Below the pieces are notes generated by a model. That model made no database searches. It was not told the origin of the DNA and saw only the letters and a program-made list of their open reading frames with translations. DNA of 64,000 nucleotides, taken from NCBI GenBank assembly GCA_037975125.1, contig JAJQOW010000014.1, positions 18,434,115 through 18,498,114 on the forward strand. The letters run 5' to 3'. Source of the DNA: Latrodectus hesperus. Taxonomy: Eukaryota > Arthropoda > Arachnida > Araneae > Theridiidae. The position numbers and the translations under genes were made by a program. Positions 26,869 to 40,375 of the stretch are shown one piece after another; the stretch's first letter is position 1, and each line of letters begins with the position of its first letter.

Positions 26869-27895
26869 TCAAAAATATCGATTCAATTTTTAAATATAAA
26901 ATTCTCTTGCATAATCTTGGAATCTTAGCCAATCAAAAAGCTATTTAGGTGGAACAATTTTTAAATAATAGCGTAATTGCTAAATATCAAATTTTCAAAT
27001 TGACGATAATTTTTCTCAATTTTAAGTAAGTTTTTCTAATGTTTTTAGTAAGCAATATCCTGTAAATTACACAGAAATTAAACCATTCCTAAAATAAAAC
27101 ATAAATCACATCTGAATAAAGTACTTTTTACTTCCTGATTTATAAAAACTTTTGTTGCCATTTTTTTACGAAATATTGATGGCAAATTGAAGATGATAAT
27201 CAGCAGAGCTCGAGAAATTTTATTTAATGGTACTTTGAGACTAATTCCCTGTCATTAAAGAATGTAGTACTTTTAATATTAATTAATTTATGTATTTATA
27301 ATTTTTAAAATTATGAGGAAAGTAAAATGAATAAAAATATTTTTTTCATAACTTTGAATTATATATTACATAGTATATTAAGTTATTTTTTTAGTTTAAG
27401 AATTCATTTCTCAGAAGTTTTAATGCTTAGTACAATAAAATTAATAATTATCCGTTATTAATTTCGATGTAATTTAAATAAAGAATAATTGCATTCGTGA
27501 TTTTTAAAAACATTGATATTTTCTTAAATTAAAATTTTCGGACTTTTCTTTTTGTTCATCGGAGTATATTGATATAATTTTATTTATAATGCAATATAAA
27601 TATCAAATTTTCACATAAGCATTTTATAAGTTGCAATCAAAATGAAAATAATTTATAAATATTTAATTTACTCAAAAATGAAGGTTTAATATATTACAAC
27701 AATTTTTGTCTGCAGTTAGGAATGTTTTTCTTCTCTATATTTTTTTTAAAAGAAAAATAGTATTGGCTAATTTCATACAAGTTTTATTAACAATATTTGT
27801 TTAATAGTAAATGAAAAATTAAAATTCAAGCGCATCTGACAACAAAGGAAATTACTTCATTCATATAATCCTGTATTTCCTTGTAATATGCATTT
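26869..27895. other. AT-rich non-coding stretch
   Basis: No supported feature. Confidence 0.55.
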
Positions 27896-28240
27896 AAAAA
27901 TTAAACATTTGGGGACAATGGTAAAAAAAGTTGCGGTTCCTGGCATATCCAGCTACCAATCCAAAATGTGTAAATATTTAATAGAGCTCTCTTGCATGAT
28001 TAGCCACTAGAGATAGAGGGCCCATCTATTCGTAAAAGCTTAGGCTGGGCCACGCCCTGCGAACACTCATCTCAAAATGAAAGGATAAGAGAAGAGACTA
28101 ACAATATCTGTGGGATTCTGGGATATTCCATATGCCACTCAAATGTTGCGTCTACATGGACAGATAGAAGTTCTATGGGTGCGGCCGATTTCCACAATCG
28201 GATTTTGTAGCAAGTTTTTGAGGGAAGACAGATAAATTCC
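27896..28240. other. GC-richer island, unknown
   Basis: A mixed-composition block (aggctgggccacgccctgcg near 28042) with no credible ORF. It is either an old, unrecognised repeat or a conserved non-coding element. Confidence 0.3.
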
Positions 28241-30750
28241 ATGGAAAATAAAGTGAAACCATATCTTAATTTAAAATATAAGAGTGTGTTGAAAAGGGAA
28301 TATCAACAGTGTTTTGGCCTATTATGATAGTTGATTTTAAAGCCTAGGAGGTTGCAAAATAAAAAAAATAAAAGCTAATCTTTTCAGATAAATTACGTAA
28401 TAAAACTTTATTATTTAGATCTAGTAAGGGAATATCAATATTTTGAAATTTCTTAGAAAAGTAATTGCAACTTAAAATCAAAAAAATGCAAATGACAAAC
28501 GATGTATAAAACTTGTAAGTTCTAATTTATTAAATTTTCCTTGGCAAATTTATCTAAGGGAATTATTTTGCTTACAAACAAGTAACATTAAATTATCTTT
28601 TTCCAAGAAATATTTAAAAATTTTTTACAAAGATAAAAATTCGACACACTTTAATGTGAAATTAATGATTATTATTAAGTCTAGGTTGAAATAAATTTGT
28701 ATGAATAAATTAAGCACTTAATTTTCTAAGAAATACAAACTTTTTTGTGTAGCATGTCATTATATTCTTTAGATTCAACAGTTTTCAGTTATTAGTAAAA
28801 TTCACTTTAATAAGTGTAATTAGATATGAATATTATATGGTAAAAATTTCACTCGCAAATTTAATGTACTTAATCAGGAAACGTTGATAGGAGCCAAAAA
28901 AAAAATTAATTTGTGAAAATACAATTAAGTGATGTAAAAAATTCTCTCACCAATTCAGCTATATAGAAACACTTTTGCGCTATATAGAAACTTTTGAAGA
29001 CACTTTTGTTTTTAACAACTTTATAAAAAAATATTCCAAATATATAGCAACTTTTCATAAACACTCGGGGTATTTTTTTAAACAGTTTGTAATATTCAAA
29101 CTTTCCAAAGTTCTCTTATTTTTGAACATCCTTTCATTAAGCATCGCATTTTATTTAAATCATAATTTTTGGGATTTGAACATTCGTTAATACATTTAAA
29201 TATATTAATGTTTTGTTATTAAATCAAAGCTTGATATTTCAGTTATAACTTTATTAGTAATAATAAAAACATGATTTATGTGTTTTAGTCCATCTTTGCT
29301 GTTGTCAAACTGCAATAAAGTTCTTACATCATTATAAACTATTATAATTCCGTACCATAATGAACTGTTAACAATACACTCTAATTAATAAGCTACTGCA
29401 AATTTTAATGGTCCCTATATACTACAATTCTTTGCATCTTTGTAATTATTTTGAAGCAACTTCTATCCGTTACAGTTACAGCCAATCCATGAATAGTTTT
29501 TCATTCTTTTAAATTAAAAGAATTAAAGGTTCTAGTATACAGAGTCAAGTTTTTAAGCACATTAAGTTAGTTATTTTAATTCACTTTAGTTTTCAAGATT
29601 CTAAAATGATAGTAGTTTTGTAGTTTAGATAGTAGTTTAGATTATTTAATTTACTTACCGTTATTTTGAATTATTTCTTTTATCTTTGATGAAGATAAAT
29701 TAATTATTTATCAGACTAACAGATTGTCAAGAACAATTTTTTTTAATTGAAAGGTGCGGAAACTTAGTTTTCTTAAGGGAATACAATGTCAGGTCTGGTA
29801 TCTTGTGCTTCTGTTAAATTGGTTGCCATTTACGTCATATATATTTAGGAAGAATAAATGGCAACAGTTTTTCTCACCTTTGCTGTTAGACGAATATTCT
29901 TCCACAATTTTTGCTGTTTCTCAAAACTTGTTTCTAAAGGACGCATTGAAATGACAAAAAATATCTCACATATTAACAATCAATGACTAAATATTTTAGA
30001 ATCCTTTTTACCAATATTCCATTTTTTTTATTTCAATTACTTTTTCTCGTTCCTTAAGAATTTTGTAACAGTAAAAATTAAGATTAGCATAAATGAATCA
30101 ATCTTGATATTAGAGTTTATTTTCTATAAAATATTCAACAAAAAGAACTAATAAAAATAACAACAAAATTAGCTTCTAACATTGACTAAAATATAATTAT
30201 ATGAAGCCTCATATCATATAGTATCTTTACATATATAATGAAGATAAAAAATTAGTAATTTTAATTTTCTTAAATGGATTTCTTACTTATAAATTTGGTC
30301 TAAGAATATTATAGTAAAATAATGTAGTACAACCTTTGTAGTACTTATTTTAAAGAAACAAGAGAATTCATCGAAAATATGTATACAACTTTTAAACACT
30401 CATGAGGTAAGGAAAGGGTTAAGAATGATTTAATGATGAGATAAAAAAATAGTAAAGAAAAAGCAACATTATAATACGTCAGTTATATAAATTATTCATT
30501 TATCTAATAATTGTTTGTGCAATTCTATTTTGAAAGGAAAATTTTTTCTCATATTAATTCCTACTTAAATAATTAATATCAATATCCTAAAAATATGTGT
30601 GTACCCTCAAAAGTGTATCATTATTTTGATATCGATGACATCTTCAGTAATTATAAAACAATTCAATAATTTGATTTAATTCTACAAATACTAATATATT
30701 AACATTCTTTTCCTTAAAATAAAGAATCTTAGAGAAGAGCAATGGTGTCG
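28241..30750. other. AT-rich non-coding stretch
   Basis: No supported gene or RNA. Confidence 0.55.
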
Positions 30751-31137
30751 GTTTTGTTGAATAGTAATAAACCATTACTTTTTGTTCCTTCCGATTCCGC
30801 CAGGCATTCCCAGAATGATCTTTGAGACGATCGATATGCATTGGCAGATATTTTTAGCCGTAACCCACGTGACATAAGGACCCGTGCAGCTTGGTAATTG
30901 CTTACGTAATTATTGAACGATAGACAGAATCTCCCTTTACCCCTCCTTTGCTCCCATTTCTATCCCCCCATTAAAGTACTCCCTGGACTTGTCACCAGAA
31001 AACCCCGAAAGTTCTTCCGGATTCAAGTAGAGAAACCCCGATCGGAAATTCTTTCTTAATTACAGAATCAATCCTCTCTCGTATTGCAAGCTTTTTCTTT
31101 TCTTTTCCCGATTTTCTTGTCTTGTTCTGGTTGGCAA
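30751..31137. promoter_or_regulatory. GC-richer island with homeodomain-like and E-box sites
   Basis: The block contains cacgtg (in acccacgtgac, about 30867-30877) and a dense ATTA/TAAT cluster (ggtaattgcttacgtaatta, about 30893). C-rich stretches follow. There is no ORF. It resembles a cis-regulatory module, but that is inference. Confidence 0.35.
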
Positions 31138-31162
31138 AAAAAAAAAAAAAAAAAAAAAAAAG
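31138..31162. repeat. Poly-A run
   Basis: An uninterrupted run of about 25 A. No element end is evident next to it. Confidence 0.9.
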
Positions 31163-31240
31163 AATCTGTGGATTAGATGTGGTGACTTACCTTTTTTCTA
31201 AATCGAATTTATTTAATGATTTTTTTTTGATAGAAGTAAA

Positions 31241-32213
31241 GTGTTTTTCTACGTTTTGTGCATCCTTTCTTATTGGGAAATGCAGTTAAAAAAAATTAGA
31301 CGGTAAAAATGTGCTTATAATGTCACATCAGTTGAAACATTTAAAAACATTTTAATGCATTTCAAAGGGAATTTGTTATTTGGAATTGAAGGTGTTATCG
31401 TTCCTATAATATTTGAATCGTATACTATTTTATATTATTTCTGAATTCCAAAATGTTTTTAATTCAGTTTCATAGTGTTTTTCTACGTTTCGTACATCTT
31501 TTCTTATTGGGAAATACAATTGAAATTTGTTTTAAAAAAAATGAGACGGTAAAAATGTGCTTATAATGTCACATCAGTTGAAACATTTAAAAACATTTTT
31601 AATGCATTACAGAAGGGAATTTGTTATTTGGAATTGAAGGTGTTATCGTTCCTATAATATTTGAATCGTATACTATTTTATATTATTTCTGAATTCCAAA
31701 GTGTTTTTAATTCAGTTTCATAGTGTTTTCTACGTTTCGTACATCTTTTCTTATTGGGAAATACAATTGAAATTTGTTTTAAAAAAATGAGACGGTAAAA
31801 ATGTGCTTATAATGTCACATCAGTTGAAACATTTAAAAACATTTTTAATGCATTTTAAAAGGGAATTTGTTATTTGGAATTGAAGGTGTTATCGTTCCTA
31901 TAATATTTTAATCGTATACTATTTTATATTATTTCTGAATTCCAAAGTGTTTTTAATTCAGTTTCATAGTGTTTTCTACGTTTCGTACATCTTTTCTTAT
32001 TGGGAAATACAATTGAAATTTGTTTTAAAAAAATGAGACGGTAAAAATGTGCTTATAATGTCACATCAGTTGAAACATTTAAAAACATTTTTAATGCATT
32101 TCAAAGGGAATTTGTTATTTGGAACTGAAGGTGTTATCGTTCCTATAATATTTGAATCGTATGCTATTTTATATTATTTCTGAATTCCAAAGTGTTTTTA
32201 ATTCAGTTTCATA
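31241..32213. repeat. Four-copy tandem repeat, unit about 245 bp
   Basis: Copies start at 31241, 31475, 31723 and 31969, each with gtgtttt(t)ctacgttt, and share all later blocks (aatgtgcttataatgtcaca, ggtgttatcgttcctataat, gaattccaaa). Copy 1 is shorter because it lacks the gaaatttgttttaaaa block. The inner copies are more alike than copy 1 is to the rest, as expected for unequal crossing-over. It does not code. Confidence 0.96.
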
Positions 32214-32559
32214 ATTCTAGTGCGATTTTATTTCTTACTTTATTTTGAGTTTTGTTTATGTCTTTAAAACTTCTCATGTTAAAGTTATTTCTGCAAACAA
32301 TTATTGAAATATTTAATATAAATGTATTGAATAGCATGTATCTGATTCGTTAGTTGATCAATTTTTTTGAAAAATTATGCATAGAAATTTCATAATATCA
32401 ATAATTTACTTTTTTATATAAGAAAATAGTGTCATATATAAATAAATATGGGAATTTAATATTCTAAAATAAAAAGATTTTTTTTTCAAGTTTTTCTTAC
32501 TAGATTCTATGTTTTGACTTAGATTTCTTTCTTAGCGCGTATATTCAATTTGTTGATAA

Positions 32560-32945
32560 TCCTTGAAATTGAACTCTGATTCCTCTAATAAACTTGGCCG
32601 AGATCGTTTGAATCTTTGAGTAGCTTATTCACCCACAAATTCCCCATCCTCTGCTCTCGTTTGAGTATTTGTTGGGAAGAAGCGTCCGGTGTCAGCAATA
32701 AAATTCCCTTTTCCTCCCCATAGCGTAATAAATAGGATGCCCGTTTCCATGACGACCCATCGGTGCGGCAAAAATTAGATTTGAAAAGGCTGCTGCAAAG
32801 GAGAGGGGCCGTCACAGACACGCAGCCGCTTTTAGATTTTAAAAGCGGAAAAGTTCCTTGATTGATAAATTAAAGTTTTAGTGACGCGGATCAGCCAGAG
32901 CTATCCTTTTCTAATTCCTCTTCCTTATCTTTATTAGGGGGTGAC
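32560..32945. other. GC-richer island, candidate conserved non-coding element
   Basis: A mixed block including catgacgacccatcggtgcg (near 32749) and gccgtcacagacacgcagcc. A 78-codon minus-strand ORF crosses it, but no domain is recognised. Regulatory function is inference. Confidence 0.3.
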
Positions 32946-33160
32946 TCCTAAATTAAACTGTGTAAAAAGCGATACATTTTCAGAAGTAAAATGAACTTCT
33001 CCTAATCGTATTGCTCAAATAGTAATTTCAAACTCAAATAGTTAAGTATTAATTTCAAAAACTTGATTTTAAAATGAAAGAGAATATTTCAAAGAATCAA
33101 TCCTCTTTGATTTTCTCTTCCATTATAAACTCTCACGCATTTCCATTTTTCAAATTTTTG

Positions 33161-33467
33161 TTGTTGTTACTGATGACATTTGGACAAGCCAAGCTCGCTA
33201 TGCCTTGGCTATGCGAATTTAAGTCAATAGGGTACGTCTTTCGTTTTAATCAGAGCACCATGAAGGTGAAAGTACGACTTTGCTCTACACACATGCCATA
33301 GGTACCCGTTTATAGGGTAGGCAACCATTCACACCTCATTCATACAAGGAAATGACAAAGACTGGATAGATAGAGAGAGGAAGTACAACCATGCCCCAGC
33401 CGGGGTTCGAACCCAGTACCTTCTTATCCGCAGTCAGGCATGCTGACCACTAGACAAGTTGGGTGAC
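33161..33467 (-). mobile_element. tRNA-derived SINE, head 1 with tail B
   Basis: Same organisation as the copy at 23632. On the minus strand it has head 1 with an intact B box (gggttcgaacc), the core, then tail B in plus coordinates 33161-33286, ending in (AAC)n. The possible target duplication is short (tttttg on both sides), so the borders are less certain than for other copies. Confidence 0.85.
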
Positions 33468-34859
33468 ACGTTTTTGTATTTTCTTAATATTGCTTAGAAT
33501 GAAATAGCTTGCGTATAAGATTAAAAGTACCAAATATTTGTTTGGAAATTATATGATTATTCCATTAGCGAAAAATTTCAATGAAGGGAAATGAAAATTT
33601 ATTTCTGAAAATTTTAATCGTATGAATTTTATTTTAAATTTATATTTTTTAAATTTCATTTTTGAAACATTCTGATTTAAATTGAAAATATAATTTATAA
33701 GTTTATTATGAATTTCTTGAATTAATATCTTTTGAATCAGTATCACTTGAATTAGTGTATTATCAGTTTCTTTTGAATCATTATCAATAGAGAAAGTTAA
33801 GCAAAAATGTTTTGTATTATTTCTTGTATTTGCGTTCTTAAGTATTTCATTTTTTAAATATTTAAAATGCGCACACAAAATGTTTATAAATGATGAGTGA
33901 AATATATTTTTACAAAATGTTTTATCATAGAAAATCTCGCGTTCATTATCCCTTAATCTTATGCTATAAAGACTAGTATTTATCTATAATGTAAGAATTA
34001 TTAAATGCAGCTTACAGATACTATTCTATTATAGTCGACATTGATATTATTTTATTTAACAGCAATTTAATTAATTATATATAGTGTTAGTAATGTCATA
34101 CTTATATGGTTAATATGGTTTTAATGTCTCATAAATATTATTAATAAATATAATACTTATTAAAAATACTAGAAAACATTTTAAAGTTTCAAAAAATCTC
34201 ATTAACTTTAAATTAAAGTTATTATTTTCTATATTTGGTAACTCTGAAGTAAATAGAAGAATGAAGAAATTCTTTTACAAATTTTCAAGGTAATTACTGT
34301 AGTACATAGTTAACATTATTTTCTTATAAACATTTAATTGTTAATAATTACTGTTAGGGTTTCATACTTAATATACCCGCAATCAGTGCTTAATTTTCCA
34401 TTGGAATTTTACTATAAAATACGCAAAAGCAGTATAATAAAATAAAGATAAAAACTACAAAAATTCACAGATTATTACTACAATTTTACAGAAATCTATT
34501 AATAGGTATATAAAATATTAATTTTGAATAAAGATTAACTTTGTAAAAAACATAAAAGGCTGAATAGAAACTATGTATAACATATATGTATGAATAAATT
34601 TAAAAGAAAATAGGTATATTAACTTTTATTGTTGCATAAATATAGTTCTTTTGTATTTTATTCTCTTAAATGTCGTCCTTTAATAGTAACGCACTTAAAT
34701 ATTAGATATATATATATATATACAAAAGATTAGAAAACAGCAACTTGTGTAAACTATTGCCAAAGTATATTACTACGGAGTAAATTAAAATTTATAAACT
34801 TATTTTGCGAGGATAAATGTGTATTTAAATAAAAATACTTTAAAACACTCTATATGCAT

Positions 34860-34894
<35 letters not shown>

Positions 34895-35900
34895 GAATAT
34901 TCTTGTTGACATATTGAATTTTTATTGAATATTTTGTTATATAATTTTAAAGGAATCATTTAAAAAAAAACAATTGTAAATTTATACATAGTATTTAATT
35001 GTTCTTTACTTAAATTTTGATTGACCTTTAAATTCCTAATATATAACAAAAGATTAATATAGAGGAACAGTTCAAAAAAAGTTCACGAAGCATTACTACT
35101 ATGTCACTGAGATTCAATTTAAGAGAACAATGCTTTCCAATTCGATACATATTGTTACCGAAGATTATTTACAAAATAAACGAGGGCATTTTTATTGATA
35201 CATTTTTTATAAGAGATGTTCTTTTCGACATCAATAATTACTTACTTTTTCAAATTGGATAGAATTAACAGGTATAGAGTAAGCCCAGTAATACCCTAAT
35301 ATGATTGAAAATTATCTTTAACATTTATATATTTTTTTACACTTTAATAACAATATTTTCTTGAGATTAATTAAGGACATTTTTATACGTAAATATTATG
35401 AAAAGATTCTCAAAGCATTGTGTACCAATTAACATTATTTAAACCTTAAAAATTAAATTGCGTTTTTCTTTTAAGAAGCTATCGTAAAAAGAAAAACCTG
35501 TCTAGCAGTCACTTATTTGAATTAGCCCTCTATAAGAGAATTTTTCCTTAATTTATTATAATCAAATATCGAAAACAATTACAATAATTTTAATAAAGTA
35601 GAGTTTTTGACTTTTAATAAATAACATTATAAAATTATTTGATGTAAAGAGATTCTAATTTTTGTAAATTTTGATTTAGTGTTGTTTAATATACGCACTT
35701 ATCCATTTTAATGGCAGTAGATGATAAAAATATTGCTTAAGATTAAATTTTCATTATTTTTATTGTTATTTCGCACTCAATATGTGTGCTTGACAATAGC
35801 TATATCTTTTTAATGTAATCATATCAATATTTAATCATGGCAACTCAAGTTACTGCAAAGGCACAATATACAAAAACTAAACCAAGAGTTCTAAACACAT
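33468..35900. other. AT-rich non-coding stretch
   Basis: Only short TA arrays (about 34708-34720 and 34861-34890) stand out. Confidence 0.55.
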
Positions 35901-36480
35901 TGTAACAACATTACAGTTCAATCAATCAAAAATGACACCCAGAAAATCTTCACATCCATAAAGTTCATTGTAGGCAGGTGGTCACTTTTGGTATCGACCA
36001 GTCCATTTTTTCGGGATGCGTTCATAGGCAGAAAAAAATGAAATATCACCTTTACGTAAGCTTGACAGTGGGGAGACTAGAAAGGGAAAAGTAAGAGCTC
36101 CCGATGATCTCAACGCCAATCATTCTGCCTCATTGGGCACAGAAGGAGGTCACGTGATCCATTAGGGAAATGCTTTCCCTTTCCCCTACCTCTCGTGCAA
36201 GCAGCAAGAAAAAGAAACATTTCGGCACAATGCCAAAAACTTTTTTCCCCTCCTATTTTCGGATATTCCGGCAACATCATCAGGAGGAAACACGTCCACC
36301 GAGAAATATTTCCAGAAAAGCTCTCTGGACTTTAATATCACGGTTATTTATTTATGGATTGAATTGTAGAGAATAGCTTGGCGTCTTTTTCTTTACTGAG
36401 TTGGCGCATACGTGAGACAATTCTTGGCGGTAATATCTTAGCCACCCGCATTTTGGTTGCAATAAAAGTCGCATCGTAAG
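35901..36480. other. GC-richer island, candidate conserved non-coding element
   Basis: About 580 bases of mixed composition. A 68-codon ORF at 36170-36376 carries no domain I recognise. It has neither splice context nor a plausible continuation. Confidence 0.3.
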
Positions 36481-36779
36481 ACTGTTGGGAACATGAAAAT
36501 GGGCAATATAAACTTTTTAGGAATACTTATACTAAAAATTTCCGTTATGCGTATTGTTCTTTAGATAAAGTTCCTGAAATTGAGAATTCTCTGCAAGAAT
36601 ATTCCAGCCAAGCTATTGTGAGACAAATGTTCTCTTTCTTCTAAGTTTAAATGACACGCCAAAACCTCCAATTTCTTCAGAATACTATTGTTATTACCAA
36701 AACACGTATGATAGCTGGTATTAGTTTTTAACTGAAACATCGCAGTATTTATGAGTTAAAAAGGGAGAAGTGAAGAAAA

Positions 36780-36782
<3 letters not shown>

Positions 36783-36855
<73 letters not shown>
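36783..36855. repeat. (TA)n microsatellite
   Basis: About 36 uninterrupted TA/AT units. Confidence 0.96.
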
Positions 36856-36856
<1 letters not shown>

Positions 36857-37330
36857 TTTTTCTGTAACTTATAATAATTTCAAATGTACTGTTTAAATTA
36901 CATTTATTTTTTGTTGCCGCAAATCAAGACCAAATCCTCTATTTCATTTCACATGATTTAAGTACTCTTCTCAGATTTTGTCAGAAAAATATAGACTGAG
37001 TATTGAAAGTCTGTTTAGAATGATCATATTTCATAATGAATATATTTTACTACTGAACAGATATTTTTGATTTGAAAATTTGTAAATTACTAAGGTAATG
37101 TAATGGCTTTATCTCTTAGTTTTAGATTTTTCTTTGAAGCATATTTATTCTGTCATTTTTATATGTTTAATATATAAAAATCAAGTTTTACATTTTAAAT
37201 TCAACATAAACTAATTAAGACACTACTGTCGTTACTAGTGTATCCTAGATTTGGTCCCAGTTATTGTTGAAGAATGAGAAATGAGCTTTGTTTTTCTGTT
37301 TTACGCAATAGGTCTACTAGGGTAGATTTT

Positions 37331-37755
37331 GAAAATTATTTAGTTTAAAGTAATTGAAAACTATTTAGTACATAGTAATTGAAAATTATTTAGTATTTGG
37401 TAATTGAAAATTATTTAGTATATAGTAATTGAAAATTATTTAATATATAGTAATTGAAATTTATTTAGTCTAGAATAATTGAAAATTATTTAGTATATGT
37501 TAATTGAAAACTATTTAGTATATGGTAATTGAAAATTATTTAGTATATGGTAATTGAAGATTATTTATTATATAGTAATTTTGAAAATTATTTAACATAT
37601 AGTAATTGAAAATTATTTAGTATTTGGTTATTCAAAATTATTTAGTACATAGTAATTGAAAATTATTTAGTATATGGTAATTGAAAACTATTTAGTATAT
37701 GGTAACTAAAAATTTTTAGTATATAGTAATAGAAAATTATTTAGTATAAAATAAT
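37331..37755. repeat. 25-bp minisatellite, about 17 copies
   Basis: The unit is close to gtaattgaaaattattt plus agtatatg. Copies are mostly exactly 25 bp, with one 27-bp unit (about 37578) and one shorter unit near the end. Variants alternate (tatatg, tatata, tatttg, tacata). There are no unique spacers, so it is not CRISPR-like. Confidence 0.96.
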
Positions 37756-39190
37756 TTATAGGTTTCTATCTTGAGATACGGAAATATGATCATCTTAAAA
37801 GTCAAGGGAGAAATCACAACACATTTATCTTCAGTTCTGGAATTATTCTTTACATGGTGTCTAATCCCCTCAAATGCAAGAAATATGTTTGATAAGAAAA
37901 AGTTGGATAGATTTCTCTATTTATCACAAATAGAGAAAAATAATTGAATTAGAAATTTTAAAATACAAGATAAATGAACCATGTTTCAAAGAATGATAAA
38001 GTATTTCCATTACAAATATAATATTAAATAAATTTAATTACTTTTTTCAATAAAGTTATTTATTGCTTCTATTTCCTTGAAAAATCACAGAGATTTTATG
38101 CATTTTTTTATAATTCATAAATAACATAAGGAATAGGCTAGACTCAACATTTTGTTGTTATGTTGTAATAATATTGTTATGAACTTGAGTGTGAAATGAA
38201 TGAGTAACAATAAGCATCAAGTGCAAGAAGAATTAATGTGTAAATTATATTAGTCATCACATACCATCGAGTTAATATACAATTGTCATCATACACAACT
38301 TACTAACTCTAAAAAGAATTTTGTAGCCAGTAAAATACTTGTACTTGTGATGATGGGTAAAAAATTAAATTTGATAATAGCTTCAGTTTTAGAATTAATT
38401 CTTCAGTTATTTTCTCGTAGATTTTTGTATGCCTGAAATTCTTTAAAATTTTATAGTAGAATAGAATAGAAATTTGTATGCATATTGAAATAAGCCTTTG
38501 TTAACTATATGCACATTCTCAAATTCGTAAATAAATAGGCTTTGTTTATTGTTTACAATTGCTTCCCAAAAATAATTGAGTTAGTTGTGTGGCTTTACTA
38601 AAAATCAATATAGTTAGAACAAGGCTTTAAAAATGTACAGTAAATTCATGAGTTAATCATAGTGTCGAAAACTGAAAGATGTTTAATTATATTTTTACTT
38701 CATTTGATTTGTTTTCAAAAAAAAAAATTATTGAGAATAGCATAATATTCAAATAAGTAAAATCTTTAAATAGATATTTTGTTATATATATAGATATATA
38801 TAGAAAAAAACTGAGTAAAATATTTTATAGTTTCTCAACAGAAATCTGTTGTTTGATAATCATCGGTTTCTTAGTAGCTATTACATCATTTAGTTTATCG
38901 TTTTTAATATTTTCGTTACTAAGAAAAGGAGAAAGATTACGGATACAAAAATGTATTCCATCTAAGGACAAAAAACTGTCTATAATTTTGATCTTCCACA
39001 GTGCATAACTGAAATTTATGTATTCAATATTAAATTGTGATTCAAAATTCTTATTTACATTGAATTTTTACACAATATTATTTATTATTTACGTACAATT
39101 TGGAATTTATTTAAGAAATATTTGAAAAAAAATCCTGCGAGACTTTTTTGAAATGGTTGAAAACATTTACTCTGATGTACCTAGTTCGAC
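37756..39190. other. AT-rich non-coding stretch
   Basis: No supported feature. Confidence 0.55.
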
Positions 39191-39500
39191 TTAAAAAGAT
39201 TAAACCAATCTTTTTAAGTAAATGCCGCCACCACGAAATATGTCTCTCCCATCGTGAGTCACTAGAATATTAAATAGGATGCTCTCTTGCAATTGAACCA
39301 TGGTGCTATTACCATTTTTTCGTGGGCTTAATTACCGGCATCCCCACCAGGGGCACGATACACCACTGTTGCCAACGTCTGTGGGGAAATTTCACTCGGC
39401 CGCCTGCCACTCTCATTAGCTAAGCATTCGTGTGTAACGTGCTCGGCATCTTGAAAGGGTGGGAAAACCAAAGAAGGATACGGGAGAGAAAAACTACATA
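39191..39500. promoter_or_regulatory. GC-richer island with a CTCF-like core
   Basis: The block contains ccccaccaggggcac (39342-39356), similar to the core of animal CTCF sites but one G short of the strongest form. Several CpGs and ATTA sites are nearby. There is no ORF. Function is unproven. Confidence 0.3.
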
Positions 39501-39911
39501 ATAACGAAAAAAAAAATTAAAATGTATGTTTTTTTCTTTCAGTGGCACGGTGGACTAAAATAAAAAAAATACTGCATTAGAGAGATTTATTATTAAATAT
39601 TAGCATAAGATGTAAAGCACTTTTTCCCTTTTAATTTTTGAAACTTTTACAAAACTTTCGGGTATTTAACTCCCTGTTTCCACATTATGGTTGCCTAAGA
39701 ACATTTCATTTCTTTCTTGCCAGGACTTTCAAAGAAAAAAATAATATACAAGGAAAAACTTGAAAGCTGAGAGTTTTATTTTTACATAGTCTTATCTTTT
39801 TAGTTGTTTTTGCAAAGGGGAACGAAAAAGCAAATTATAAAAACTTAAGTTAATTTAATTATTAATTATTTGATTTTCTTCAGAATTAAATTAATGCTTT
39901 TGAGTATAAGA

Positions 39912-39916
<5 letters not shown>

Positions 39917-40004
<88 letters not shown>
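39917..40004. repeat. (TA)n microsatellite
   Basis: About 44 TA units, directly followed by a dispersed repeat copy. Confidence 0.97.
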
Positions 40005-40009
<5 letters not shown>

Positions 40010-40375
40010 AGATTAGAAGTATCATTAGCGAAAATTGAAAGATACAAGAATAGATAGAACAATTTTAGCAATATATTCAACGCAAAAGCAGTTAAAATAG
40101 AATTACTAAAATATAAGTAATAGTACATTTTTATAAAATTAATAATCAAATATTAGATGGAGAATAATAATTAAATACTAGATGGAGAATAATACATAGA
40201 AAATATCAAATGGAGAATAATAATATATTTATAAAATTAGTCAAAAACCAAATTTATAAAATTAATAATCAAATATTAGATGGAGAATAATAATCAAATA
40301 CTACATGGAGAATAATACATTGAAAATACCAAATGAAGAATAATATATTTATAAAATTAGTTGCAAACAATTAAA
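40005..40375 (+). repeat. Dispersed repeat attached to a (TA)n array, copy 3
   Basis: Starts at the TA array and aligns in order with 4347-4515: gcgaaaattgaaa, ttttagcaatatattcaac, gcaaaagcag, aatagaatta, tttttataaaatta. It ends in several tandem variants of a ~30-bp unit, aatcaaata-tagatggagaata. The same tggagaat block is repeated inside the 10-kb fold-back. Confidence 0.65.

Noticed and set aside
37331..37755. Possible CRISPR-like array
   Set aside because: Contiguous 25-bp units without unique spacers, in a eukaryotic intron-like setting.
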